Source: Candidatus Faecalibacterium faecipullorum | GTDB taxonomy: Bacteria; Bacillota; Clostridia; Oscillospirales; Ruminococcaceae | Assembly: GCA_019118985.1 (NCBI GenBank) | Contig: DWXX01000033.1 | Coordinates: forward strand, 1 to 14,747 | Reading direction: 5' to 3' | DNA length: 14,747 nt | Shown: positions 6,642 through 12,500 of the stretch, piece after piece | Position numbering within the stretch: the stretch's first letter is position 1 | Layout: every line of letters begins with the position of its first letter | Made by a program: the position numbers and the translations under genes | Notes under the pieces: generated by a model | Database searches by the model: none | What the model was told of the DNA's origin: nothing | Seen by the model: only the letters and a program-made list of their open reading frames with translations

Positions 6642-8420
6642 TCAGTCCAGAACGACCTTTTCGCCCTTATAATAAAGCTCCTTGGTGTCGGGGTCTTTGG
6701 AGAAGTCGCGCATGAACTCGGTCCAGGCCATCTCGCACTCGCTGGGCCAGACGGCGTGGGTCTTGGTGGCGGCCTCGACGCAGCGCAGGATGGGCACGCC
6801 CTGGCTGTTGCGGTAGATGTAGTTGGTGAACAGCCCGTTCTGGAACGAGCAGTTCTTGCCGCCGTCGTCGTAGGTGTAGCTGTCCCAGTTCTCAGCCAGG
6901 TGGAACGCGTCGTGCCAGCGCTCGATCAGCATGCGGGCGTCGGGGGTGCCGAAGCCGCCCTTGAACATGCCGTCCAGCAGGCCGAGGTTGGACATCACCG
7001 GGATGATGGAGCCGTCCACAAAGGGCAGGGGCTCGGTCTCGATGTTGGGGGTCTTGGCCGAGACGGGGGCGGTGGCGGCGAACAGGTCGGGCCGGTAGCT
7101 GGCGCAGGCCCAGGACATCATGCCGCCGGAGGACTGGCCGCTGGCGTAGACGCGGCTCTTATCGATATTGTAATGGCTGGTGACCCAGTCGTACAGGTAA
7201 TCGACAAAGAGCAGGTCGGCGGGGCGGTCGGGCTGGGGCGCGCCGGTGTTCCACATGGCGCGGAACATCTCGTTGGTCACCATGTTGGTGACGTGGCGGA
7301 CCCGGTTGGGCACCGAAGCCATGGGGCAGAGGATGGTGAAGCCGTACTTTTTGGCCAGCTCGCCCCAGCCGGTGCGGTCGGCGATCTCGTCGCTGCTGCC
7401 GCCCGCGCCGTGGAATACGAAGACCAGCGGGCTGGGCTTGGCGGGGTCGACGGTCTCGGGCTGGTAGACGTACCACTGGCGCTGGTAGACGTCGTGGCCG
7501 TCCTCATAGTAGCCGCCGGCCACCGGCGCGGTGAAGGACTGGAAGCCCCGCGCTTCGATGGGCTCGTTGCGGCGCAGCGCGCCATTGGCGTTGCCGGGGA
7601 AGCGGGCCACGCCGCAGAAAACGGTCTGCCAGATGGTGCGGGAGTAGCCCGCCGAGAGGCACATCTCCCAGTCGGCGGTGTCGGTGACCACCGCGGAGCA
7701 CCAGTGCTCGTCGATGGTGCCGCCCGCTTTGGGGGCCCAGAGCTTGTGGCCGTCCACCTCTTCGGGGGTGTCCACGCTGTGGTTGGCCGCCTGGTAGTAG
7801 GCCAGCTGACGGTTGAAGTCGTCGTCCTGCACCGGGGCGGACAGCCAGACGGGCATCTGCACGTCGCTGTACTTGACGCCGGGGACGCGGGTCTCTTTGG
7901 TCTGCAGTTCGTGCAGCTCGTCGGCGGTCATGCCGGAGGGGCCCAGCAGGGCGACGCCCGCCCAGCACTTGGGGAACAGCCGACTCTGCCGGCCCACCAT
8001 GCCGGCGGTCTCGCCGTAGGCGTAGACGTAGAACTTGGAAGAGAAGGCGCAGAAGAAGGGGCGGAAGTTGACGTCCTCATTCAGGGCGGTGATGTAGGGG
8101 ATCTCTTTGGCGTCGTCCCCCCAGGCGCCGTTTTCAGCTTCCATCAGGATGATGTAGAAGCCCATCTGGTCGGCCAGGTCTTTCCAGCCGCTGTCCACGA
8201 GGAATTCGTCGGTGGGGCGGGCGGCGGGCACAGCCAGAAAGATGGTGGGCTGGTTGTAAACGCTGCCCTCGGGGATATAGAACTTGGCGGTACGGGTGAC
8301 GCCCTCGCTGACATAGCAGTTGAAATTGTAGTAGCCGTGCAGCACCTGGCGGTAGTAGTGCATGGGGTCGACGGTCAGCTTGTCGGCTTCGGGCAGGGTC
8401 TGAGCGATCAGTTTGCTCAT
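6642..8420 (-). CDS. Two-domain alpha/beta hydrolase, PHB-depolymerase/feruloyl-esterase type
   Basis: A 592-residue protein built of two related alpha/beta-hydrolase segments. The C-terminal half (about 315-592) resembles LpqC/PHB depolymerase and carbohydrate-esterase family 1 enzymes: oxyanion segment HGAGGSS (337-343), nucleophile elbow GQSSG with S430, GMMSWACA after it, and a probable catalytic His555 in THAVWP. The N-terminal half (about 30-200) repeats the fold, but its elbow reads GETAG (136-140), with Thr for the serine, so it is probably inactive. There is no signal peptide or membrane segment, so it acts in the cytoplasm. The gene lies 38 bp after the transporter with AGGAG 8 bases before the ATG, so it is co-transcribed. 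Its substrate is unknown; a hexarate ester or lactone is inferred from context only. Confidence 0.85.
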   Translation of the reverse strand: MSKLIAQTLPEADKLTVDPMHYYRQVLHGYYNFNCYVSEGVTRTAKFYIPEGSVYNQPTIFLAVPAARPTDEFLVDSGWKDLADQMGFYIILMEAENGAWGDDAKEIPYITALNEDVNFRPFFCAFSSKFYVYAYGETAGMVGRQSRLFPKCWAGVALLGPSGMTADELHELQTKETRVPGVKYSDVQMPVWLSAPVQDDDFNRQLAYYQAANHSVDTPEEVDGHKLWAPKAGGTIDEHWCSAVVTDTADWEMCLSAGYSRTIWQTVFCGVARFPGNANGALRRNEPIEARGFQSFTAPVAGGYYEDGHDVYQRQWYVYQPETVDPAKPSPLVFVFHGAGGSSDEIADRTGWGELAKKYGFTILCPMASVPNRVRHVTNMVTNEMFRAMWNTGAPQPDRPADLLFVDYLYDWVTSHYNIDKSRVYASGQSSGGMMSWACASYRPDLFAATAPVSAKTPNIETEPLPFVDGSIIPVMSNLGLLDGMFKGGFGTPDARMLIERWHDAFHLAENWDSYTYDDGGKNCSFQNGLFTNYIYRNSQGVPILRCVEAATKTHAVWPSECEMAWTEFMRDFSKDPDTKELYYKGEKVVLD

Positions 8421-8458
8421 GATCTCATCTCCTATCTGGTAAAAGCAAATTCAGGCGG

Positions 8459-9736
8459 TCAGAACACCGGGTAGAACATATTGATGCTGAAAGTCAGGGC
8501 CAGCACCGCGAGGACGAGGTAGGGGCCGGTGTAGCGCAGCAGCTTGATGGGGTTGTGGCCGGTGACGGCGAACATCAGGGCGCACTCGCCGGAGCCGGAG
8601 GGGAAAGCCAGGGCAAAGACGGCTGCGATGTTGACCGCCAGGACGATGCCGCGGGGGTCGCCGCCGCTGACCAGGCAGTAGCTGGCCGCGATGGGGGTCA
8701 GCAGGGCCTGGGTGCCGGTGTTGGACATGAAGGTGGTGATGACGGTGGCGGCGATGGAGAACACCAGGATGATGAGGAAGCTGTTGTGGCTGCCGCCCAG
8801 GAAGTTTTCGATCATCTGGCCGATGACGTCGCCCAGGCCCGAGCTGCCGATGGCGCTGGAAACGGTCAGAACGCCGGCGACCATCCAGACCATGTCGGTG
8901 GTCATCGAGCTGACGGCCTCTTTGACCGACAGGGACTTGGTGTACAGCAGGACCAGAACGCCGATGGCGGGCATGACGTTCATCAGGCCGCCCAGCTGAG
9001 AGCTGAAGAAGAAGGAGACGACGACGGCGAAGAAGACGACGGTGATGCAGATCTCATCCTTTTTGGAGATGGCGGCGGCGTCCTTGACGTTCTTGACGTT
9101 GGAGGTGTCGACCTTGCCGGTCTCGGGGATGAGCTTCCAGGCGAAGAGGGCGTAGGCCAGGATGACCAGGCCGGGGATGATGGTGACCTTGATGATGTCC
9201 AGCGGCTGCAGCATGAGGGCGGGGTCGGTGATGATGCCCTCATAGAAGGAGTTGGCCACCGAGGCCATGGTGGCGCCCAGGCCGATGGGGAACTTGAGGT
9301 TCCACATGGCCATGACCGAGAAGATGGCGGTGATCAGGCGGGAGGCGGTCATGCCCTCAGAGTCGTCCATCGAACCGACGAACAGGATCATGATCGAGAT
9401 GCAGGCGGTGCGGCCCATCAGCTGGGACAGGATGATGACGATGATGTACAGGCTGAGCAGGAAGATAAAGCCGTTTTTCTCTTTGGCTTTAGCCAGCAGG
9501 CTGCGGACGCGGGCGACGGCGCTGGTCTTGCCGAAGGCGGTGGCCAGGGCCAGCATGCCGGCGATCAGCAGGGTGGTCGAGTTGGACAGGCCCGAGAAAG
9601 CCTCGGTGGGGCTCATGACGCCGGTGACGGCCAGCAATGCGCAGCAGGTCATGGTGATGACGCCGTAGGGCACCTTGCCTACGATGAACATGACCATCAT
9701 GAACAGCGTGATGGCCAGGACGATGTACATATCCAT
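8459..9736 (-). CDS. DASS/SLC13-type anion transporter, predicted hexarate importer
   Basis: A 425-residue hydrophobic protein with about 11-12 membrane segments, of the DASS (SLC13, divalent anion:Na+ symporter) branch of the ion-transporter superfamily. The paired hairpin signatures are visible: SNSTTLLIAG at 51-60 in the first half and MSNTGTQALLTPIA at 337-350 in the second, the latter being the SNT motif that binds sodium and carboxylate in characterised members. The family carries succinate, citrate, malate or tartrate, so a C6 dicarboxylate such as glucarate fits. It is first in the unit with the hydrolase and gudD. The ATG at 9734-9736 is chosen since an AGGAGG site lies 12 bases upstream; a longer reading would add 39 polar residues and run through the promoter. 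The second ATG two codons on is also possible. Substrate is inferred. Confidence 0.88.
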   Translation of the reverse strand: MDMYIVLAITLFMMVMFIVGKVPYGVITMTCCALLAVTGVMSPTEAFSGLSNSTTLLIAGMLALATAFGKTSAVARVRSLLAKAKEKNGFIFLLSLYIIVIILSQLMGRTACISIMILFVGSMDDSEGMTASRLITAIFSVMAMWNLKFPIGLGATMASVANSFYEGIITDPALMLQPLDIIKVTIIPGLVILAYALFAWKLIPETGKVDTSNVKNVKDAAAISKKDEICITVVFFAVVVSFFFSSQLGGLMNVMPAIGVLVLLYTKSLSVKEAVSSMTTDMVWMVAGVLTVSSAIGSSGLGDVIGQMIENFLGGSHNSFLIILVFSIAATVITTFMSNTGTQALLTPIAASYCLVSGGDPRGIVLAVNIAAVFALAFPSGSGECALMFAVTGHNPIKLLRYTGPYLVLAVLALTFSINMFYPVF

Positions 9737-9826
9737 GGTTTGCAAATTCCTCCTAGTTTCAAAATACAGAGTGACGGGGCGGACCCGAGGAGCAACCGTG
9801 GCCACAGTTGGCTTTCTGATGGTCCC

Positions 9827-9855
9827 ATGATAGCAGGTCGTTGCGGCTTTCACAA
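9827..9855 (-). promoter_or_regulatory. Sigma-A-type promoter for transporter-hydrolase-gudD unit
   Basis: Minus-strand -35 TTGTGA (9850-9855) and -10 TATCAT (9827-9832) are separated by 17 bp. The predicted start near 9820 gives a leader of about 84 nt before the transporter ATG. The -35 box begins TTGTG as in the garR promoter, which would help one activator serve both. Confidence 0.75.
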
Positions 9856-9927
9856 TCGACAGTTTTTACCAAACGCGGGAGGATTTCTTGTAGCATTTCG
9901 CTGATTCTGCGAATCTGTTCCAAATGG

Positions 9928-9949
9928 ATTGCAAACTTATTGCAAAGTT
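9928..9949. promoter_or_regulatory. 11-bp tandem ATTGCAAA repeats, candidate activator site
   Basis: ATTGCAAACTT at 9928-9938 is followed directly by ATTGCAAAGTT at 9939-9949, a tandem repeat with 10 of 11 bases equal and a spacing of one helical turn. It is centred about 118 bp upstream of the predicted transporter start. The related ATTGCAAATT occurs at 3065-3074 in the garR control region. The shared motif and distance suggest one regulator. The element also lies about 45 bp upstream of the -35 box of the divergent DUF296 gene. Confidence 0.6.
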
Positions 9950-9993
9950 TTTCACGCTGCGCAGCTGTTGCATCCATCACGCCGCCGCGCACC

Positions 9994-10022
9994 TTGCGCC
10001 GGGGCGGATGGTGTGCTATTCT
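9994..10022 (+). promoter_or_regulatory. Promoter for the DUF296 gene
   Basis: A -35 box TTGCGC (9994-9999) and a -10 box TATTCT (10017-10022) are 17 bp apart, giving a start near 10029 and a leader of about 45 nt. The boxes are moderate matches to consensus. Confidence 0.55.
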
Positions 10023-10074
10023 TGAAATGGCCAGACAGCCCGTTTTCGTCACTTGTCTGAAAGGAGCGTTTCGC

Positions 10075-10503
10075 ATGGAATACCGCAAATTTGACAATAC
10101 CTGGTTTGTCCGCATCGACCGCGGCGAAGAGATCCTCGCCTCCCTTGCCGAGGTGTGCCGGCGGGAGGGGATCACCCTCGGCACCATCAGCGGCATCGGC
10201 GCGGTGGGCGAGGTGACCCTCGGCGTCTTTGACCGCGGGCAGTTCGCCTATCAGTCCGAGACCTACACCGGCGATTTTGAGATCGCCTCCTGCAGCGGCA
10301 CCGTCACCACCATGGAGGGCGAGCCCTACTTCCACCTGCACATGGCGGCGGCAAACCCCGTCAAGGGTCTGTGCTGCGGCGGGCATCTGAACCGCGGCGT
10401 CGTCAGCCTGACCGGCGAGTTCGTCATCACCGCCCTGCCCGGCGCCGTCGGCCGCAAATACAGCCCCGAGGTGGGCCTCAACCTCTTCGAGTTCGCAGAC
10501 TGA
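10075..10503 (+). CDS. DUF296/PPC-domain protein
   Basis: A 142-residue protein that is essentially one PPC (DUF296) domain, the fold found in plant AT-hook nuclear proteins and in stand-alone bacterial proteins of unsettled function. Visible family features are the early GTISGIGAV (36-44), the His-rich strand PYFHLHMA (84-91) and the CGGHL turn (101-105); H87, H89 and H104 are the likely metal-binding trio seen in prokaryotic members. There is no AT-hook, signal peptide or membrane segment, so DNA binding is not shown. The ATG at 10075 follows AAGGAG by 8 bases, which rules out the in-frame upstream starts. It is transcribed alone, divergently from the hexarate unit, and ends at a strong terminator. 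A link to hexarate use is possible only by position. Confidence 0.85.
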   Translation: MEYRKFDNTWFVRIDRGEEILASLAEVCRREGITLGTISGIGAVGEVTLGVFDRGQFAYQSETYTGDFEIASCSGTVTTMEGEPYFHLHMAAANPVKGLCCGGHLNRGVVSLTGEFVITALPGAVGRKYSPEVGLNLFEFAD

Positions 10504-10531
10504 GCGCGCCGCCCGCCTTTTGCCCCAAAAG

Positions 10532-10565
10532 AAAAGGCCAGCCCTTGAAACGGGCTGGCTTTTTT
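10532..10565. terminator. Bidirectional intrinsic terminator
   Basis: The stem GCCAGCCC (10537-10544) and GGGCTGGC (10552-10559) with a 7-nt loop is flanked by AAAA on the left and TTTTTT on the right, so it works on both strands. It ends the DUF296 gene 30 bp past its stop, and the convergent DUF624 gene whose stop lies at 10575. Confidence 0.9.
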
Positions 10566-10574
10566 GTTTGTGCG

Positions 10575-11216
10575 TTAGGGTTCGGGGTTGTCGGGGCCGG
10601 CGCCCGCGGGCTGATACCGGCGAAAGACCGGCTCCAGCAGGGCGGCAAAGAGCCAGGCCGCCGCCCCGGGCAGGATCACCACCGGGATCAGCAGCATCCG
10701 CACCAGCAGCGCCGACACCCCTATGATCAGGACCAGCCCCACCGTCCGGGGCAGGCAGCCTACCGCCAGCCGCAGGGCGGTCAGCATCAGCCCCACCGGC
10801 CGGAAGGTGAACCGGGACAAAAGGGGGAACATCCAGCAGGCGGCCCCCACCGGCAGGACCAGCAGCACCAGGCAAAAGACCAGCACCAGGGGGGCGGCGG
10901 CGTTTCCAGCGGCGGCGGCCGCCCGGATCCATCCCAGCGCCCAGGTCAGCAGCCACAGCAGCCCACCCCAGACCGCCGTCACCAGGGCGGCGCAGGGCAG
11001 CTCCCGCCGGAAGGTCTGCCAAAAGCGCTTCCAGGGCATCGGCTCGCCGCCCCGCACGCAGCGGGCCACCGCATCGTAGAGGGCGGCGGAGGCCGCCCCC
11101 GCCGTGATCAGCGGCAGCGAGCAGACCAGCCAGAGCAGGCTGAGGATCAAAAGGTCGGCAAAATGGTCCAGCGTCTGCCAGAACCGGTTCTGCGGGTTGA
11201 ATATGCCACTCGACAT
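10575..11216 (-). CDS. DUF624 (YesL-like) membrane protein
   Basis: A 213-residue integral membrane protein of the DUF624 family, at the usual length of about 200-220. The family's N-terminal hallmark is clear: a short amphipathic start (NRFWQTLDHFADLLILSLLW) leading into a first membrane helix and the SLPLITAGAASAALYDAV segment. About four to five further hydrophobic helices follow, then a polar tail rich in Pro and Gly. The role is unknown; such genes commonly accompany carbohydrate ABC transporters and their regulators in Firmicutes, as here beside rpiR and the binding-protein gene. The ATG at 11214-11216 is preferred because AAAGGAG lies 10 bases upstream; a start 11 codons earlier lacks a site. 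It diverges from rpiR and has its own promoter. Confidence 0.87.
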   Translation of the reverse strand: MSSGIFNPQNRFWQTLDHFADLLILSLLWLVCSLPLITAGAASAALYDAVARCVRGGEPMPWKRFWQTFRRELPCAALVTAVWGGLLWLLTWALGWIRAAAAAGNAAAPLVLVFCLVLLVLPVGAACWMFPLLSRFTFRPVGLMLTALRLAVGCLPRTVGLVLIIGVSALLVRMLLIPVVILPGAAAWLFAALLEPVFRRYQPAGAGPDNPEP

Positions 11217-11295
11217 AGAAGGCAGGCTCCTTTCTCTCAAAGCAGGCAAAGCAGGCCGTGCCCGCGCTGTGCAAAGCCGGAGCCGCGGCGTTTTG

Positions 11296-11328
11296 TGTTA
11301 TGATAACATATTCGGGGCCGGTTGTCAC
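11296..11328 (-). promoter_or_regulatory. DUF624 promoter with palindrome over the -10 box
   Basis: On the minus strand -35 GTGACA (11323-11328) and -10 TATCAT (11300-11305) are 17 bp apart, start near 11293. A perfect 13-bp palindrome TGTTATGATAACA (11296-11308) covers the -10 box and could be a repressor site. It is unlike the TTGAAAA palindromes assigned to RpiR, so another regulator would be involved, or the symmetry is chance. Confidence 0.65.
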
Positions 11329-11340
11329 CCCGGAAAGGGG

Positions 11341-11352
11341 ATTTTGCAAAAT
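11341..11352. promoter_or_regulatory. Perfect 12-bp palindrome upstream of rpiR
   Basis: ATTTTGCAAAAT is a self-complementary 12-mer between the divergent DUF624 and rpiR promoters, 21 bp upstream of the rpiR -35 box. It is AT-rich, so chance is a real possibility; it may be a further operator. Confidence 0.35.
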
Positions 11353-11373
11353 TTCCAAAAACAGCCGCAAGAA

Positions 11374-11402
11374 TTGAAAATTATTTTCAAAAATGATACT
11401 AT
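11374..11402 (+). promoter_or_regulatory. rpiR promoter with overlapping TTGAAAA-N3-TTTTCAA operator
   Basis: A -35 TTGAAA (11374-11379) and a -10 TACTAT (11397-11402) are 17 bp apart; start near 11409, leader about 58 nt. The palindrome TTGAAAATTATTTTCAA (11374-11390) coincides with the -35 box and most of the spacer, a position where bound protein would block polymerase. Self-repression by the encoded RpiR protein is the simple reading. Confidence 0.75.
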
Positions 11403-11466
11403 AAACCCATAACCGCTTGGACCCTCTGTCCATTCCCAACGTTTTTTCTACGAGGAGGTATCCCCT

Positions 11467-12327
11467 ATGCCCACCGACCTGCGCACGGTCATTGAGCGGA
11501 TCAGCGCGGAATATTACCAGCTGACCGCCTCCGAAAAGAAGGTGGCCGACTACGTCACCGACCACCAGCGCGATACCCAGATCATGTCCATTTCCGACCT
11601 GGCTGAGGCGTGCGGCGTCGCCGAAGCCACCATCACCCGCTTCTGCCGCAAGCTGGACTACAAGGGATACAACGCCTTCAAGCTGGCCCTGGCCAAAAAC
11701 GTGGCCAGCCGCCGGGGCATCCCCTTCCTGAGCGGCGAGGTCACCCCCGAGGACGACATCCAGGAGATGTGCCACAAGCTGTACGGGGCCGAGGTGGACG
11801 CCATCTCCCAGACCCTCAGCCTCATCCGCCCCGACGAGATCAAGCGGGCGGCCGACATCCTGACCGGGGCGGACAAGGTGTTCTGCATGGGCCAGGGCGG
11901 CTCGATGATCATGGCGGAAGAGGCGGCCCACATCTTTTCCACCGCAGGCATGAGCTTTTTCTCCCCCAGCGACTCCCACATCCAGATCATGTACACCACC
12001 GCCCTCACCCCGCGGGACGCCATCCTCTTTTTCTCCTATTCGGGCGCGACCCGCGAGGCGGTCGAACTGCTCGAACTGGCTCAGCGCCGCGGGGTGCGCA
12101 CCATCCTGGTCACCCATTTCCCCAAATCGCCGGCGGCCGGCTATGCCAACGTCATTTTGCAGTGCGGCGCAAATGAGGGCCCCCTGCAGCTTGGCTCGGT
12201 GCCCGCCCGTATGGCCCAGCTGTTTTTGATCGACACCCTGTTCACCGAGGTCTGCCGCCGTCAGGAGGACAAGGTAGAGGACGTCCGCCGCGACATGGCC
12301 GAAGTGCTGGCCGTCAAGCACCTGTAA
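11467..12327 (+). CDS. MurR/RpiR-family transcriptional regulator
   Basis: A 286-residue regulator of normal family length with an N-terminal HTH_6 domain (about 1-77) and a C-terminal SIS domain (about 128-255) that binds phosphorylated sugars. The recognition region SISDLAEACGVAEATITRFC (41-60) followed by RKLDYKGYNAFK is the classic RpiR signature. SIS features include MGQGGSMIMAEEAAH (141-155) and FFSYSGATREAVEL (188-201). The ATG at 11467 follows a GAGGAGG site by 5-7 bases. It stands directly before the ABC transporter genes, in the same direction but with a separate promoter between, so it probably controls them in response to a sugar phosphate. The sugar cannot be read from the sequence; amino-sugar or hexuronate ligands are usual for the family. 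Confidence 0.93.
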   Translation: MPTDLRTVIERISAEYYQLTASEKKVADYVTDHQRDTQIMSISDLAEACGVAEATITRFCRKLDYKGYNAFKLALAKNVASRRGIPFLSGEVTPEDDIQEMCHKLYGAEVDAISQTLSLIRPDEIKRAADILTGADKVFCMGQGGSMIMAEEAAHIFSTAGMSFFSPSDSHIQIMYTTALTPRDAILFFSYSGATREAVELLELAQRRGVRTILVTHFPKSPAAGYANVILQCGANEGPLQLGSVPARMAQLFLIDTLFTEVCRRQEDKVEDVRRDMAEVLAVKHL

Positions 12328-12365
12328 GAACGATTCTGAAAACTTTCTTCTTGTAAAGTGTATTT

Positions 12366-12382
12366 TTGAAAAAAATTTTCAA
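12366..12382. promoter_or_regulatory. Second TTGAAAA-N3-TTTTCAA operator
   Basis: TTGAAAAAAATTTTCAA repeats exactly both 7-bp arms and the 3-bp spacing of the palindrome at the rpiR promoter. It is centred about 62 bp upstream of the predicted start of the binding-protein transcript, outside the promoter boxes. Confidence 0.75.
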
Positions 12383-12400
12383 AAAGTTGGCCAAAAAGTA

Positions 12401-12429
12401 TTGACTTCCTTTGCGTTCCTTTGTAAAAT
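12401..12429 (+). promoter_or_regulatory. Promoter for the ABC transporter genes
   Basis: A -35 TTGACT (12401-12406) and a -10 TAAAAT (12424-12429) lie 17 bp apart, start near 12436. This is a strong match and serves the binding-protein gene at 12501. Confidence 0.8.
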
Positions 12430-12444
12430 AGCAAACAAGAACAC

Positions 12445-12473
12445 CGGGCGGCCCGCACGTGCCGCCCGTTTTT
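12445..12473 (+). terminator. Terminator-like hairpin in leader of binding-protein transcript
   Basis: An 8-bp stem CGGGCGGC/GCCGCCCG (12445-12452, 12461-12468) with an 8-nt loop is followed by TTTTT. It looks like an intrinsic terminator for rpiR, yet it lies downstream of the strong promoter at 12401-12429 and 28 bp before the start codon. It may therefore attenuate or stabilise the transporter mRNA as well as stop rpiR readthrough. Confidence 0.6.
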
Positions 12474-12500
12474 GAAAAGGCACGACAAAAGGAGGACACT

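Larger units (their letters stand above)
9737..10074. other. Divergent control region between transporter and DUF296 gene
   Basis: This 338-bp stretch, less GC-rich than the genes around it, holds two back-to-back promoters and the ATTGCAAA tandem repeat. An open frame on the minus strand (ATG at 9977, stop at 9759, 72 codons) crosses it, but it overlaps the transporter promoter and lacks a convincing ribosome site, so I do not annotate it as a gene. No RNA gene or riboswitch is recognised. Confidence 0.7.

Noticed and set aside
6486..8474. 662-codon open frame on the plus strand opposite the hydrolase gene
   Set aside because: It is a GC-driven antisense shadow: its translation is low-complexity Gly/Val/Ala/His/Asp-rich and matches no family, while the minus strand encodes a clear hydrolase.
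8990..9060. GAAGAAGGAGACGACGACGG low-complexity run
   Set aside because: It is ordinary codon use for a membrane helix of the transporter on the minus strand, not a repeat element.
9737..9853. N-terminal extension of the transporter by 39 codons
   Set aside because: The extension crosses the predicted promoter and adds polar residues before a normal DASS start; AGGAGG lies just upstream of the chosen ATG.
9952..12321. 789-codon open frame on the minus strand across DUF296, DUF624 and rpiR
   Set aside because: It runs antisense through two recognisable genes, a terminator and promoters, and in another frame of a third; composition is that of a GC shadow.
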